A stretch of DNA of 64,000 nucleotides, taken from NCBI RefSeq assembly GCF_008520305.1, contig NZ_ML703256.1:58815-122814 (forward strand), in the 5' to 3' direction. The notes beneath the pieces are model-generated. The model searched no databases, was not told where the DNA came from, and saw only the letters and a program-made list of their open reading frames with translations. Of the stretch, positions 16,334 through 26,178 are shown in pieces. The position numbers and the translations under genes are program-made. This stretch comes from Mesorhizobium sp. SARCC-RB16n (GTDB lineage Bacteria; Pseudomonadota; Alphaproteobacteria; Rhizobiales; Rhizobiaceae). Positions within the stretch are counted from its first letter, which is position 1, and each line of letters starts with the position of its first letter.

Positions 16334-16348
16334 GCCCAATACCCGCAG

Positions 16349-16732
16349 CTATTCGTCGTTTCGCTTCTGCGCGATCAGGTCCAGCCGCTCGCGGTCGGAG
16401 CGTTCGCGTTCGTCGCGGTTGGCCACGTCCTTGTAAGCGCGCTCGACCATGTTGGTGCGGGCGGTAGCGGCGGCGATGAGGCTTGCTTCCTGCCGTGCGC
16501 TTTCCAGGCTCTCCTCCTGGCGCACGACGGCCTGGGCGATGCGTCGATGATAGAGATCGGGGAACAGGCTGGAGAGGGAATTGTCCTGGTCGAAATGGCC
16601 GATCAATTCGCGGGCTTCGGTCTCGGCGGCGTTTGCCGCGGCGACGAAGGTGGCGTGGCGGGTTTCGTGCAGGGCTTTCAGCTGCTCCTGCACCTTGACC
16701 AGTTTCCTCAGACGATCCTTGCGCGTACTCAT
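16349..16732 (-). CDS. fliJ: FliJ-like coiled-coil flagellar export protein
   Basis: A 127-residue, highly charged, almost wholly helical protein (KDRLRKLVKVQEQLKALHETRHATFVAAANAAETEARELI; later RRIAQAVVRQEESLESARQEASLIAAATARTNMVERAYKD). Size and heptad pattern match FliJ, the central stalk of the FliHIJ export ATPase. It starts one base beyond the fliR stop, so it is translationally linked to the fliR/flhA export-gate genes. FliJ sequences diverge strongly, so the call is by size, fold and place. Confidence 0.65.
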   Translation of the reverse strand: MSTRKDRLRKLVKVQEQLKALHETRHATFVAAANAAETEARELIGHFDQDNSLSSLFPDLYHRRIAQAVVRQEESLESARQEASLIAAATARTNMVERAYKDVANRDERERSDRERLDLIAQKRNDE

Positions 16733-16733
16733 G

Positions 16734-17486
16734 TCACCTCGCCAGCGTGAGGTCGACGAAGCCGTCGACGAACAGCGACAGCATGGTGCCGATGGCGAAA
16801 TAGAAGATCAGCATGCCGCCGGCGATGACGAAGGGCTGGGAGATGAAATAGATCGGGATCTGCGGGGTCAGCTTGTTGACGAAGCCGATCGTCAGGTTGA
16901 CGAGAATGGCATAGGCGACGAACGGGCTGCCGAGGCGGATGACCAGGAAGAACGTGTCCGACACGGTGTCGGTGATGTCGACCAGCGCTGCCTGCGGGTT
17001 GAAGAAGACGTTGACCGGCGCGACCGTGTAGGACGTCACCAGGGCGCGGACGATCTCGTGGTCGAAGTCGAAGACGAACAGCATCAGCAGCGCCGAGAAC
17101 GAGATGATGGCGGCAAGGGCCGCCTGCGGTTCCGGCTCCTCGATCGCCGGTCCGCCGGAGCCGCCATAGCCGATCAGCATGGCGATGGCCGAGCCCATGA
17201 AGCGAAGCGCTTCCATGTAGAGCCTGGTCATGGCGCCGATCAGCCCGCCGACCAGCAATTCCGAGATGATCATCGGCACCAGGACCTGCGGGCGCGGATC
17301 GACGAAGGGAAAGATCTTGTCCCACAGGAAGGCGAGCAGGCCGCCGGTGGCGGCGACCGCCACGAACAGCCTGACCTGCACCGGGATCCTGGCGCTTGAC
17401 AGGCCCGGCATCAGCATGAAGCAGGCGCCGATGCGGCAGAAGGCGAGGAACGCCGCGATGACGACGGCCTGCGAGAGAACGCTCAC
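16734..17486 (-). CDS. fliR: Flagellar export gate protein FliR
   Basis: A 250-residue inner-membrane protein of the type III export gate (FliPQR core). Five to six hydrophobic segments are visible, starting [41 protein letters not shown], with [31 protein letters not shown] in the middle and [34 protein letters not shown] near the end. The start is a GTG at 17486 within the flhA stop (4-base GTGA overlap), indicating translational coupling. In the assembled motor FliR joins FliP5Q4 at the base of the export channel. Confidence 0.95.
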   Translation of the reverse strand: MSVLSQAVVIAAFLAFCRIGACFMLMPGLSSARIPVQVRLFVAVAATGGLLAFLWDKIFPFVDPRPQVLVPMIISELLVGGLIGAMTRLYMEALRFMGSAIAMLIGYGGSGGPAIEEPEPQAALAAIISFSALLMLFVFDFDHEIVRALVTSYTVAPVNVFFNPQAALVDITDTVSDTFFLVIRLGSPFVAYAILVNLTIGFVNKLTPQIPIYFISQPFVIAGGMLIFYFAIGTMLSLFVDGFVDLTLAR

Positions 17487-19570
17487 GATATAGTCCCGAG
17501 CACCCTGATCTCGACGCCCTTGGCGATTTCGACATGGGAGAGCACCGGCAGCGTGGTGAAAAGGCGCTCGATGATCATGCGCACATAGGGACGCGCGTCG
17601 GGCGCCGTGACCAGCACGAAGCGTTCGCCGGCTTCCAGATGTTTCTTGATCGCCTTGGTGGCGTCCTGGCCGAACTCCTCGAGCTGGCGCGGATCGATGT
17701 CGAACTCGCGCACCTCGCCCTTGGCGTCGCGTTTGAGGCTCTGGTGGAAGGCAAGGTCCCAGCGGTTTCCGAGGCGCAATACCTTGAGCACGCCACCTTC
17801 CGAGAGGTCGCCGCAGATCTGCTGGGCCATGCGGATGCGCACATGTTCGACGATCTGCTCGGTGCGGCGCACATGCGGCGCGATCTCGGCGATGGCCTCG
17901 ATGATGAGATGCAGATTGCGGATCGAGACGCGTTCGGCAAGCAAAAGCTTCAGCACCGCCTGCAGGCCGGGATAGGAAATGTGGGTGGTGCAGATCTCGT
18001 CGGCGAGCTTGCGGTATTCCTGGTCCTGGCGCTCCAGCAGCGCCTTCATGTCCTTGTAGGAGAGGAGCTGCGGCAGGTTGTTGCGGATGACTTCCGAGAG
18101 ATGCGTGAGCAGCACCGACATGTTGTCGGCGAACGTGAAGTTCTCGCGCTTCAGATCCTCGGCGAAGGTCTCCATGACGGAATAGGCGCGCATGCCGAAG
18201 GCGGGCTCGCGGATTTCCTCGCCGGGGATTTCGGGTATGTCGCGATTGCCCAGCAGCACCATGATCTCGCCGACGCGCATCGAATATTCGGCGACCACGG
18301 TGCCGTGCACCTTGATCTGATAACTTTTCGGCGGGATGGCGAAGTCGTCGGCGACGCGCACTTCCGGCACGACGAAGCCGTATTGCTGGGCGAATTTCTT
18401 GCGCATCTTGGACATGCGGAAGACCAGTTCCTGATGCGAGACCAGGAGCCGGGTCGAAAGCTGCTTGCCGATCAGGAGTTCGATTTCGGCGGTGGCGAGC
18501 GAGGCCTTGACCGAATTCTTTTCTTCCTCGGCCTTGGTCGCTTTTTCCTGGCTCTTCAGCGCCTCGGCCTCGGCGACTGCCCGGTTGTGACGCATCGGAA
18601 TGACATAGCCGAGGCCGGCCATGCCGGCGGCGAGCGCGAAGAACGGGAACAGTGGCAGGCCGGGCATCAGGCCGAGCAGCACCAACAGCGCCGCCGCCAC
18701 ATAAAGAGCGCGCGGATGAGCGCCCAGCTGGCCGAACACGGCCTGGTTGGTCGAGCCGCGCGTGCCGCCCTTGGACACCAGCAGGCCGGCGGCCAGCGAG
18801 ACGATCAGCGCCGGGATCTGGGTGACGAGACCGTCGCCGACAGACAGCTTGATGAACACGTCGGCGGCCTCGCCCATGCCCATGCCGTGCCTGATGTAGC
18901 CGATGGCTATGCCGCCGACGATGTTGATGGCGGTGATGATGAGGCCGGCGATGGCGTCGCCGCGCACGAATTTCGAGGCGCCGTCCATCGAGCCGAAAAA
19001 GGAGGATTCCTCTTCCAGTTCGCGGCGGCGCAGCTGCGCGGTCTTGTCGTCGATCATGCCGGCGGAGAGATCGGCGTCGATCGACATCTGCTTGCCGGGG
19101 ATGGCGTCGAGGGTGAAGCGCGCGCCGACCTCGGCGATACGGGTGGCGCCCTTGGTGATGACGATGAAGTTCACCACGATCAGGATCATGAACACGATGA
19201 GGCCGATGACGAAGTCGCTGGCCATGACCAGCTTGGAGAAGCCGGCGATGACGTAGCCAGCGGCGTGCGTGCCCTCATTGCCATGCGACAGGATCATGCG
19301 CGTGGTGGCGATGTTGAGCGACAGGCGCAGCATGGTGGCGATGAGCAGCACGGTCGGGAACGAGGAGAAATCGAGTGGCCGCTGGATCCATAGCGCCACC
19401 ATCAGGATCAGCACCGAAAGCGCGATCGAGAAGGCTAGCCCGATGTCGATGAGAAAGGCCGGGATCGGCAGGAACAGCACGGCCAGGATGATGACGATGC
19501 CGAGCGCGAAGAAGATGTCGCGGCCGTTCTTGGCCACCGCGCCGGGCTGGATGCTTTCGCTGATCGCCAT
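17483..19570 (-). CDS. flhA: Flagellar export gate protein FlhA
   Basis: A 695-residue protein. Eight membrane spans lie in roughly the first 330 residues, including the conserved FHIPEP-type loop ([31 protein letters not shown], about 150-180), and a cytoplasmic nonameric ring domain covers about 360-695 ([55 protein letters not shown]). It is the proton-driven export gate that docks chaperone-substrate complexes. The ATG at 19570 is preceded by GAGGACGAG. It heads a unit with fliR and fliJ-like, separated from fliQ by about 6 kb of unrelated genes, so it must have its own promoter in 19571-19685. Confidence 0.97.
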   Translation of the reverse strand: MAISESIQPGAVAKNGRDIFFALGIVIILAVLFLPIPAFLIDIGLAFSIALSVLILMVALWIQRPLDFSSFPTVLLIATMLRLSLNIATTRMILSHGNEGTHAAGYVIAGFSKLVMASDFVIGLIVFMILIVVNFIVITKGATRIAEVGARFTLDAIPGKQMSIDADLSAGMIDDKTAQLRRRELEEESSFFGSMDGASKFVRGDAIAGLIITAINIVGGIAIGYIRHGMGMGEAADVFIKLSVGDGLVTQIPALIVSLAAGLLVSKGGTRGSTNQAVFGQLGAHPRALYVAAALLVLLGLMPGLPLFPFFALAAGMAGLGYVIPMRHNRAVAEAEALKSQEKATKAEEEKNSVKASLATAEIELLIGKQLSTRLLVSHQELVFRMSKMRKKFAQQYGFVVPEVRVADDFAIPPKSYQIKVHGTVVAEYSMRVGEIMVLLGNRDIPEIPGEEIREPAFGMRAYSVMETFAEDLKRENFTFADNMSVLLTHLSEVIRNNLPQLLSYKDMKALLERQDQEYRKLADEICTTHISYPGLQAVLKLLLAERVSIRNLHLIIEAIAEIAPHVRRTEQIVEHVRIRMAQQICGDLSEGGVLKVLRLGNRWDLAFHQSLKRDAKGEVREFDIDPRQLEEFGQDATKAIKKHLEAGERFVLVTAPDARPYVRMIIERLFTTLPVLSHVEIAKGVEIRVLGTIS

Positions 19571-19685
19571 TCTCGTCCTCGAACCACAGGGCTGCCGAGC
19601 ATGCGACAGCCCGGCGAGGGTAGCTGGTCAAGCTTGCGCGAGGGTGGGAGAGTGGCCGGATGGACTCTCTCGCGAAGGACAATTC

Positions 19686-19985
19686 ATGCTCCTGATAATC
19701 GGCACGATCCGCCTGCCGCCCGACAGGCTCGACGAGGCAAGGCCGGTGATGGAGCGCATGGTTCGAGCCAGCCGTGCCGAGGATGGCTGCCTTGAATATT
19801 CCTATGCGCAGGATGTGCTTGATCCCGGCTTGATCCGGGTCACCGAGGCATGGCGCGACAGGCTAGCACTCGATGCGCATTTCCGCTCGCCGCACATCGC
19901 CGAGTGGCGTTCAAGCTGGCCGGCACTTGGCATCGGCAAGCGCAATCTCCTGCTCTATGAAGCTGATGAGCCGATGCCGACCTGA
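19686..19985 (+). CDS. Putative quinol monooxygenase (ABM domain)
   Basis: A 99-residue dimeric alpha/beta-barrel protein of the antibiotic biosynthesis monooxygenase (YgiN-like) family. It has an IIGTIRLPPDRLDEARPVMERMVRASRAEDGCLEYSYAQD core and VTEAWRDRLALDAHFRSPHIAEW, including the conserved E-W and H-F positions. Such proteins oxidise quinols or polycyclic aromatics without cofactors; the substrate here is unknown. The ATG at 19686 has GAAGGA upstream. It is part of the non-flagellar insert between flhA and fliQ. Confidence 0.85.
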   Translation: MLLIIGTIRLPPDRLDEARPVMERMVRASRAEDGCLEYSYAQDVLDPGLIRVTEAWRDRLALDAHFRSPHIAEWRSSWPALGIGKRNLLLYEADEPMPT

Positions 19986-20132
19986 GCGCTTCTTGGATGT
20001 CCACAAGCCAGGGACGGGTGCTCAGGGTCTGGCGATGTCCGCCGTCTGCTCTTGCCCAGCCGAGGCCGGCTGAGGTGCAATGAGCTGTTTCATGGCCACA
20101 ATGCCGCCTTTCATGTCGGCATTGTGGTTGCC

Positions 20133-21980
20133 ATGCCGTGTCGCCGGGCGTATCAGGCGGGCTTCCCATTGCCTTTCCGATATCGGCGAGCCGCTCCGGT
20201 GCTTTCCAGAAACGAACCGCAAGTCTACGCACGCCGGCTGCGCGCAGTGCTGATCAGATCGGTGCCGCTGCTCGAGGCCCGCGGCATTGCCGTGGTCATC
20301 CTGGCCGGGGCTGTCGGCGTCATGGCGGGCGTACTGGTCACTTCGATGAGCCAGATCGTGCAGGATCTGCATGGGTTGCTGTTCGGCGTTCAGCCCGGCG
20401 GCCGGCTTTCCGGCATGTTCTCGCTCGCCAATCCGATGCACGCGGTGATTCCGGCAATCGGCGGCATCCTGCTCGGGCTGAGCGTGATCTGGCTGAGAAA
20501 ACGGAAATTCCGAACCCCTGTCGATCCGATCGAGGCCAACGCGCTCTATGGCGGGCGCATGTCGCTGACGGATACTTTCATCATCGTCTGTCAGACGATG
20601 ATCTCCAGCGGCTTTGGCGCCTCGGTCGGTCTGGAGGCGGGCTATACGCAGGTCGGCTCCGGCGTGGCTTCGCGGCTGGCGCGGATATTCAAGCTGCGCC
20701 GCAACGACGTCCGCATCCTGGTCGGCTGCGGCGCGGCCGGCGCCATATCGGCCGCCTTCGATGCGCCGCTGACCGGCGCCTTCTACGGTTTCGAACTGGT
20801 CATAGGCATCTACTCGGTCGCCAATGTCGCGCCCGTGATGACCGCCGCGATCTCGGCCTCGCTGACGGCGGAAGTATTCGGCGGTGTCCCGTTCCCGCTG
20901 GAGCTTGCCGGCCTTCCTGCGCTGACGCCCAGCCAGTATGTGCCGTTCCTTGTGCTCGGCCTGCTCGGGGGTGCGGCCTCGATCGCCATCATGCAACTGG
21001 TGACGTTGATCGAGCGTGGTTTTAACCGGCTTTCGATCGATGCCTCGCTGCGGCCCGTCATTGGCGGCGTCATCGTCGGCTTGCTGGGACTGATCACGCC
21101 GCAGGTCCTGTCCAGCGGCCATGGCGCGCTGCACCGCGAGTTCGCCATGAATTACGGGCTGGCGGTGGTGGCGAGCGTCTTCGTGCTGAAGCTGGCGGCG
21201 TCCGCCATTTCGCTGGGCTCGGGTTTTCGCGGCGGCTTGTTCTTCGCTTCGCTGTTCCTCGGCGCGCTGCTTGGCAAGGCATTCGCGGGTGTGATGGCGC
21301 TCGTTTCGCCGGCGACCGGCATCGACCCCTCCGTCGCCGCCGTCGTCGGCATGACCTCGCTCGCCGTCGGCGTCGTCGGCGGTCCGCTGACCATGACCTT
21401 CCTGGCGCTGGAATCGACCCGCGACCTGACCCTCACCGGCGTGGTGCTGGCCGCTTCGATCATGGCGGCGATCCTGGTGCGCGAGACCTTCGGCTATTCG
21501 TTCTCGACCTGGCGTTTCCACCTGCGCGGCGAGACGATCCGCAGCGCCCACGATGTCGGCTGGATGCGCAGCCTGACCGTCGGCTCGATGATGCGCGAGG
21601 ATATCAAGACCATCGATGCGTCGACGACGCTGGCCGCCTTCCGCGAGGAATTCCCGCTGGGGTCGGCCCAGCGCGTGATCGCCGTCGACCCGGGGGATGA
21701 ATATGTCGGCATGCTGATCGTGGCCGAACTGCACAGCGATCCCTCCGGGGATGGCGTGCCGGTGCGCGATCTTGCCCAGTACAAGGATGCCGTGCTGGTG
21801 CCCAGCATGAACGTGCAGACCGCCGCCGAGACCTTCCAGCGCGCCGGCGCCGAGGAACTGGCCGTGGTCGAGGACTTCGCCGACCACATCGTGCTCGGGC
21901 TTCTGACCGAGGGCCATTTGATGCGGCGCTATGCCGAGGAACTCGAAAAAGCGCGCCGGGACCTGTCGGGCGAGGGGTAG
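20133..21980 (+). CDS. ClC-family chloride channel/antiporter with C-terminal CBS region
   Basis: About 615 residues. The ClC membrane domain has many hydrophobic helices (about residues 45-460). SSGFGASVGLEAGYTQVGSG holds the glutamate equivalent to the ClC gating residue, followed by GAAGAISAAFDAPLTGAFYGFE and GSGFRGGLFFASLFLGALLG. Two CBS-like segments follow (MREDIKTIDASTTLAAFREEF..., and VQTAAETFQRAGAEELAVVEDF). It probably moves Cl- across the inner membrane, perhaps with H+ exchange. The start is uncertain: ATG 20133 is listed, GTG 20199 is an alternative, and the frame is open back to 20052. It is not connected to motility. Confidence 0.88.
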   Translation: MPCRRAYQAGFPLPFRYRRAAPVLSRNEPQVYARRLRAVLIRSVPLLEARGIAVVILAGAVGVMAGVLVTSMSQIVQDLHGLLFGVQPGGRLSGMFSLANPMHAVIPAIGGILLGLSVIWLRKRKFRTPVDPIEANALYGGRMSLTDTFIIVCQTMISSGFGASVGLEAGYTQVGSGVASRLARIFKLRRNDVRILVGCGAAGAISAAFDAPLTGAFYGFELVIGIYSVANVAPVMTAAISASLTAEVFGGVPFPLELAGLPALTPSQYVPFLVLGLLGGAASIAIMQLVTLIERGFNRLSIDASLRPVIGGVIVGLLGLITPQVLSSGHGALHREFAMNYGLAVVASVFVLKLAASAISLGSGFRGGLFFASLFLGALLGKAFAGVMALVSPATGIDPSVAAVVGMTSLAVGVVGGPLTMTFLALESTRDLTLTGVVLAASIMAAILVRETFGYSFSTWRFHLRGETIRSAHDVGWMRSLTVGSMMREDIKTIDASTTLAAFREEFPLGSAQRVIAVDPGDEYVGMLIVAELHSDPSGDGVPVRDLAQYKDAVLVPSMNVQTAAETFQRAGAEELAVVEDFADHIVLGLLTEGHLMRRYAEELEKARRDLSGEG

Positions 21981-22004
21981 GCGCGCCCGCGGTTTCCGAA
22001 CTCG

Positions 22005-23648
22005 TCAGTGCTCGATCGGTCCCTTCGCCGGCACCAACGCCGTGCCGGCGGTTGTCGGGCGCTCGATCACGCGTCGCACGCGCGGCGGCTCGTCGCCCGA
22101 GTGCAGCGCCCGCAAGCGTTCGCCGACCATGGCGTCGGCATGGGTGATGCGGCCGTTATGCCTGACATATTCGAGCCAGGTCGGCGTGTGGTAATGCTCG
22201 ATCCAGATCGACGGATTTTCGAGATCGCGCGCCAGCGTCCAGTTGCGGGCGCCGTCACGGCGGCGGATGCGGCCGCGCTCGGCCATGGTGGCGAGGAATT
22301 CCGCCTCGTCCTCGCGCCGGATCACATATTCGATCATGATGGCGATCGGACCGCTGCGCGGCTTGAGGTCGAGGGCGAGGTGCGGTTCCTTGAAGCGGTT
22401 CAGCGGATCGAGATTGAGCACCGGCTGCTGCGGTAGCGGCAGCACGAGGCCGATTGCGCCGCCGGCCAGCATGGCGATGGCCGCGGCGATCAGCGCCGTC
22501 TCGGCGCCATGCGCGTCGGCGACGACACCCCAGATCCAGCTGCCCAGCGCGATGCCGCCGAAGGTGGCGGTCTGGTAGACCGACAGAACCCGGCCGACCA
22601 CCCAGCGCGGCGTCGCCATCTGCACGGTGACGTTGAAATGGGATAGCGCGATCACCCAGCAGGCACCGCCGACCAGCAGGCCGAGCGAGGTCTGCCAGGC
22701 ATGTTGGCTGATGGCGGCGTTGAAGGCGCAGGCAGCGAAACCGGCGAAGGCGCAGCGCACCATTGTCTCGCTGGAGAGCAGCTGCCGCAGCCGCACGCTG
22801 ATCAGCGCGCCGCCGACCGCGCCGATGCCGAAGGCGCCCAGCATGATGCCGTAGGTCAGCGCGTCGCCCTTGACGACGTCGCGCGCCACCAGCGGCAGCA
22901 GCGCCAGCACCGCGCCGGCACTGAAGCCAAAGGCCGCGCCCCTGACCAGCACCTTGCCGATGTTGGGCGACATGGCGACGTAACGCAGGCCCGCACCCAT
23001 GGCGGCCCCCAATGACTCGCGCGGCAGGGTCGAGGCCGGTACATCCGGCCTCCAGCGCGCCAGCACTACGATGAGGCCGACATAGCTCACCGCGTTCGCC
23101 GCGAAGGCGGCGGCCGCGCCGGCGGCCGCGACGATGATGCCGCCGATCGCCGGGCCGACGCTGCGGGTCAGGTTGAAGCCCATGGAATTCAGCGCCACGG
23201 CGGCGGGCACCTTGTTGCGCGGAACGATGTCGCCGACGGAAGCCTGCCATGACGGGCTGTTGAGCGCCGTGCCGCTGTCGATCAGGAAGGTGAAGGCCAG
23301 CAGCGTCCACGGCGTGATCAGGTCCAGATAGGTGAACGCGGTCAGAAGCACCGAAACGACCAGCATGAAGGTCTGGGCGACCAGCATCACCTTGCGGCGG
23401 TCGAAGCTGTCGGCGATGGCGCCGGCGACAAGCGCGAACAGCATGATCGGCAAGGTGGTCGAAGCCTGGACCAGGGCGACCTGATAGGGCGAGGTGGCGA
23501 TGGTGGTCATCATCCAGGCGGCGCCGACGCCCTGGATCAAGCCACCGAAATTGGAGACGAGGCTTGCCCCCCACACGGCGCGGAAGATGCCGTGCCGGAA
23601 CGGCGCCAGCGCCGAGACGCTTTCGCTGTCCGGCTTTTCGTCGATCAT
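22005..23648 (-). CDS. MFS exporter, MFS_3 (EntS-like) with C-terminal soluble domain
   Basis: A 547-residue protein. Twelve-span MFS core at about residues 15-415 (FRAVWGASLVSNFGGLIQGVGAAWMM; DSFDRRKVMLVAQ cytoplasmic loop; GVVADAHGAETALIAAAIAMLAGG), then a soluble domain of about 120 residues (IEYVIRREDEAEFLATMAERGRIRRRDGARNWTLARDLENPSIWIEHYHTPTWLEYVRHN) that looks like a ferredoxin-like/ABM fold. This composite is common in rhizobial MFS_3 proteins. The start at 23648 has AGGAA upstream. The exported compound is unknown; siderophore or drug export is typical for the family. Confidence 0.87.
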   Translation of the reverse strand: MIDEKPDSESVSALAPFRHGIFRAVWGASLVSNFGGLIQGVGAAWMMTTIATSPYQVALVQASTTLPIMLFALVAGAIADSFDRRKVMLVAQTFMLVVSVLLTAFTYLDLITPWTLLAFTFLIDSGTALNSPSWQASVGDIVPRNKVPAAVALNSMGFNLTRSVGPAIGGIIVAAAGAAAAFAANAVSYVGLIVVLARWRPDVPASTLPRESLGAAMGAGLRYVAMSPNIGKVLVRGAAFGFSAGAVLALLPLVARDVVKGDALTYGIMLGAFGIGAVGGALISVRLRQLLSSETMVRCAFAGFAACAFNAAISQHAWQTSLGLLVGGACWVIALSHFNVTVQMATPRWVVGRVLSVYQTATFGGIALGSWIWGVVADAHGAETALIAAAIAMLAGGAIGLVLPLPQQPVLNLDPLNRFKEPHLALDLKPRSGPIAIMIEYVIRREDEAEFLATMAERGRIRRRDGARNWTLARDLENPSIWIEHYHTPTWLEYVRHNGRITHADAMVGERLRALHSGDEPPRVRRVIERPTTAGTALVPAKGPIEH

Positions 23649-23843
23649 GGGCGGGTTCCTGCCACGGCGTGCTGATCCTTGCGGTGATCCGTTTCCCCGC
23701 ATGATTTGCCGAAACTATGGCATCGCGGCGCAAAGGGCGAATGCCTTGCAAGAAAGATCATGGTCCAACAAGGGGATAGCGAAGGGCCACACGCCTGGGC
23801 CGCATCGCAAAACCGCTGTGCCCCTTCGTACAGCGTGTCGTTT

Positions 23844-25712
23844 TCAGCGCGCCTCGGCCACGGCTGCATGCAGCGCCTCGGTCAGATGGCCGGTGGACTG
23901 GCCGCCTGCATGGAGACGAAGGAAAAGCTCCAATCCCACCAGCCGAAGCCTCGAGGCCTGGTCGCGTTTGGCCAGGTCGATCAGGTCCGTGACCGAAGAT
24001 GCCGGCCACTTCATGGCATCGCGCAGAAAGCCGCCATGCAGCAGGGCCTCGGTGCCGTCGGTGAAGTTCGCGGATACCTGGAAGCCGTTCTTCCTGGCCA
24101 TCACGTTCTGAAGCGGAATGTGTTTTTCCGCGACTTTCTTCAAAAGCCATTTTCCTTGCTTCCGGCGGTATTTGTGTCGCCGAGGCAGATGGATCGCGAA
24201 GTCGATCAGCCGGTTTTCGAGAAACGGCACCCTGAGTTCGACTGAGGCCGCCATGCTGAGCCGGTCATGCCGGTTCAGCAGATCTTGCAGATGCGAATAC
24301 ATGTCGTGAAGGCAGCATCCGAGGAAGGCTCGGTCGCCAGGCGGCGTCACCGGCTCCAGCCGGTCGAAGATCTTCGCCTGAAGGAAATTCAATTCCGGCG
24401 AAAGTGCCCTGAGCACGATGTTGCGATCCCAGGCACGGCCACCCGCGATCGACGTGCGGAACGGGGCATGACGCTGGCGCTCGAATTTGCGGGTCAGGTT
24501 GCGCTTCGAAAGGAACAGCCGCCTCGGCCAGGACCAGGGGCGCCACAATTTCATGCTGGCTTCCTGCCAATCGTAGCCGCCAAAGAGCTCGTCGGCGCCT
24601 TCACCGGTCAGCAGCACCTTGATGCCATCGGCCCGGCACTGCTCGGCGAGCGCGAGCAGGCAGACATGGCTTGCATGCCAGCCGTCGCTTTCCAGATGCC
24701 AGATGGTCTTCGGCCACAGGTCGAGGAACCGGTCCTTGTCGACCGGCACCCTGTTCAGCGGCACGTGGGCGTGGCTGGCGGTGCGCTCGGCGTCATCGGC
24801 CTCGCTGTGGCCGATACCGGGATCGACGACATAGGCCGTCATCTCCGGCCTGAACCGTTTGGCCAGCGTGGTGACGAGGCCGGAATCGACACCGCCGCTG
24901 CACGTGGCGGCCAGGCTGGTATCGGCGATGCAATGGAGCCCGACGCTGTCCGTGATCAGCGCTTCCAGCGTTGCCATGTGCTCGGCGTCGCTGGCTGTAT
25001 CGCCAGCGATGCGGGCGGCGTCGAGCACATCGAGGACATGCCAGAAACAGCGCTTTTCAACGCCGGCGTCGCTGATCTTCCACAGGCCTGCCGGCGGCAG
25101 CCGCTCTATGCCCTGGAACAGGCTGGAACAGGAGTCACGGCTCTGCCAGGCAAGGCGCAAGGTGATCTCGCGCGCATCGATGGTCCGTGCGACGCCATCG
25201 CAGGCCAGGATCGCCTTGTCCTCGGAGGCGAACAGGATCCGCTCACCTGTTTCGGCCACCGACATCGGCTTGATGCCGAGACGGTCGCGCGTGAGCCAGA
25301 GGGCGCCGGCACGCGCGTCGAAATAGGCGATGGCGAACATGCCGTCGAACATCGGGATCGCCTTGTCCGGCCCCCAGTGGTGCAGCGCTTCGAGAACCAC
25401 CTCGGTATCCGAGACCGTCCGGAACCGTCTGCCCTCGGCCTCCAGCGCGTTCCGCACCGAGCGATAATTGTAGACCTCGCCATTATAGACCAGCACGCCC
25501 TGACCACAGGCTGTGAGCATCGGCTCGCGTGCCTGCGCTGACAGATCGATGATCGAGAGCCGCCGGTGACCGAGCGCGAGCCGGCTGTCGTTCCAGCTGG
25601 CATGGTCGTCGGGCCCGCGGTGTGCCAGCGCCTGCATCATGCGGGTGACGTCGGCGATGTCACCGCCGCTGATCGGATCGCGTTTGCGCCAGACGCCGGC
25701 TATGCCGCACAT
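23844..25712 (-). CDS. asnB: Asparagine synthase (glutamine-hydrolysing), AsnB type
   Basis: A 622-residue protein. The Ntn-type glutaminase domain begins MCGIAGVW with the catalytic Cys2 after Met removal (about residues 1-200, with GHRRLSIIDLS and YNGEVYNY). The synthetase domain has a pyrophosphatase loop SGGVDSG near residue 265 and GEGADELFGGYDW near 385. It makes Asn, or amidates a related carboxylate, from glutamine and ATP. Many rhizobial paralogues of this kind serve polysaccharide or peptide modification rather than housekeeping. The longer frame upstream to 25883 is discounted because Cys2 must be N-terminal. Confidence 0.93.
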   Translation of the reverse strand: MCGIAGVWRKRDPISGGDIADVTRMMQALAHRGPDDHASWNDSRLALGHRRLSIIDLSAQAREPMLTACGQGVLVYNGEVYNYRSVRNALEAEGRRFRTVSDTEVVLEALHHWGPDKAIPMFDGMFAIAYFDARAGALWLTRDRLGIKPMSVAETGERILFASEDKAILACDGVARTIDAREITLRLAWQSRDSCSSLFQGIERLPPAGLWKISDAGVEKRCFWHVLDVLDAARIAGDTASDAEHMATLEALITDSVGLHCIADTSLAATCSGGVDSGLVTTLAKRFRPEMTAYVVDPGIGHSEADDAERTASHAHVPLNRVPVDKDRFLDLWPKTIWHLESDGWHASHVCLLALAEQCRADGIKVLLTGEGADELFGGYDWQEASMKLWRPWSWPRRLFLSKRNLTRKFERQRHAPFRTSIAGGRAWDRNIVLRALSPELNFLQAKIFDRLEPVTPPGDRAFLGCCLHDMYSHLQDLLNRHDRLSMAASVELRVPFLENRLIDFAIHLPRRHKYRRKQGKWLLKKVAEKHIPLQNVMARKNGFQVSANFTDGTEALLHGGFLRDAMKWPASSVTDLIDLAKRDQASRLRLVGLELFLRLHAGGQSTGHLTEALHAAVAEAR

Positions 25713-25898
25713 GGCGAGCCGGCCGGTCTGGCCTGGGTCGGAGGTTTGGGAGACGTCATCGAGACAAATACCGCCATGTCGGGCCGACAATTTGCCGGAT
25801 CGTGGACGGCACTCTAGCCGCAACGCGGCCGCCCGCAAGCTGCGTTCCATCCCGGCGCAATCTGGATGGAAGTCGCCGGGCACCCTTCCTGGAATCGT

Positions 25899-26165
25899 TC
25901 AGAAGCCGTTCTGGATGCGCTGGAAGATGACATTGGTGAAGGCCGATATCTGGCCGCCGATGAAGGGGCCCGTAAGCGCCACCACCAGCATGATAGCGAC
26001 GATCTTGGGCACGAAGGTCAAGGTGATTTCCTGGACCTGTGTCAACGCCTGGATCAAGGCGATGCCGATGCCGACCGCCATGGCGACCAGCACCACCGGG
26101 GCGGACGCGGTCAGCACGGTCCACACCGCGTACTGGACGATGTCGAGAGCGTCGGCTTCGTTCAT
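25899..26165 (-). CDS. fliQ: Flagellar export gate protein FliQ
   Basis: An 88-residue inner-membrane protein with two hydrophobic hairpin helices (VQYAVWTVLTASAPVVLVAMAVGIGIALIQALTQVQEITLTFVPKIVAIMLVVALTGPFI), the FliQ signature. Four copies form part of the FliPQR export channel. The start MNEADALD at 26165 lies 13 bases after the flgD stop. It is the last gene of the flgE...fliQ minus-strand series; the export genes that follow it in Sinorhizobium (flhA, fliR) are here 6 kb away. Confidence 0.95.
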   Translation of the reverse strand: MNEADALDIVQYAVWTVLTASAPVVLVAMAVGIGIALIQALTQVQEITLTFVPKIVAIMLVVALTGPFIGGQISAFTNVIFQRIQNGF

Positions 26166-26178
26166 GTCAGCGGTTGGC

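Noticed and set aside
17534-19393. Plus-strand open frame of about 620 codons opposite flhA
   Set aside because: Antisense shadow of a strongly conserved gene; no start signal or recognisable domain.
20022-21917. Minus-strand open frame of about 630 codons opposite the ClC gene
   Set aside because: Composition is Asp/Arg/His/Gln-rich as expected from reverse reading; the ClC frame has clear motifs.
23844-25712. Asparagine synthetase and MFS exporter as a biosynthetic cluster
   Set aside because: No carrier protein, condensation or tailoring gene is next to them; the pair alone is not enough.
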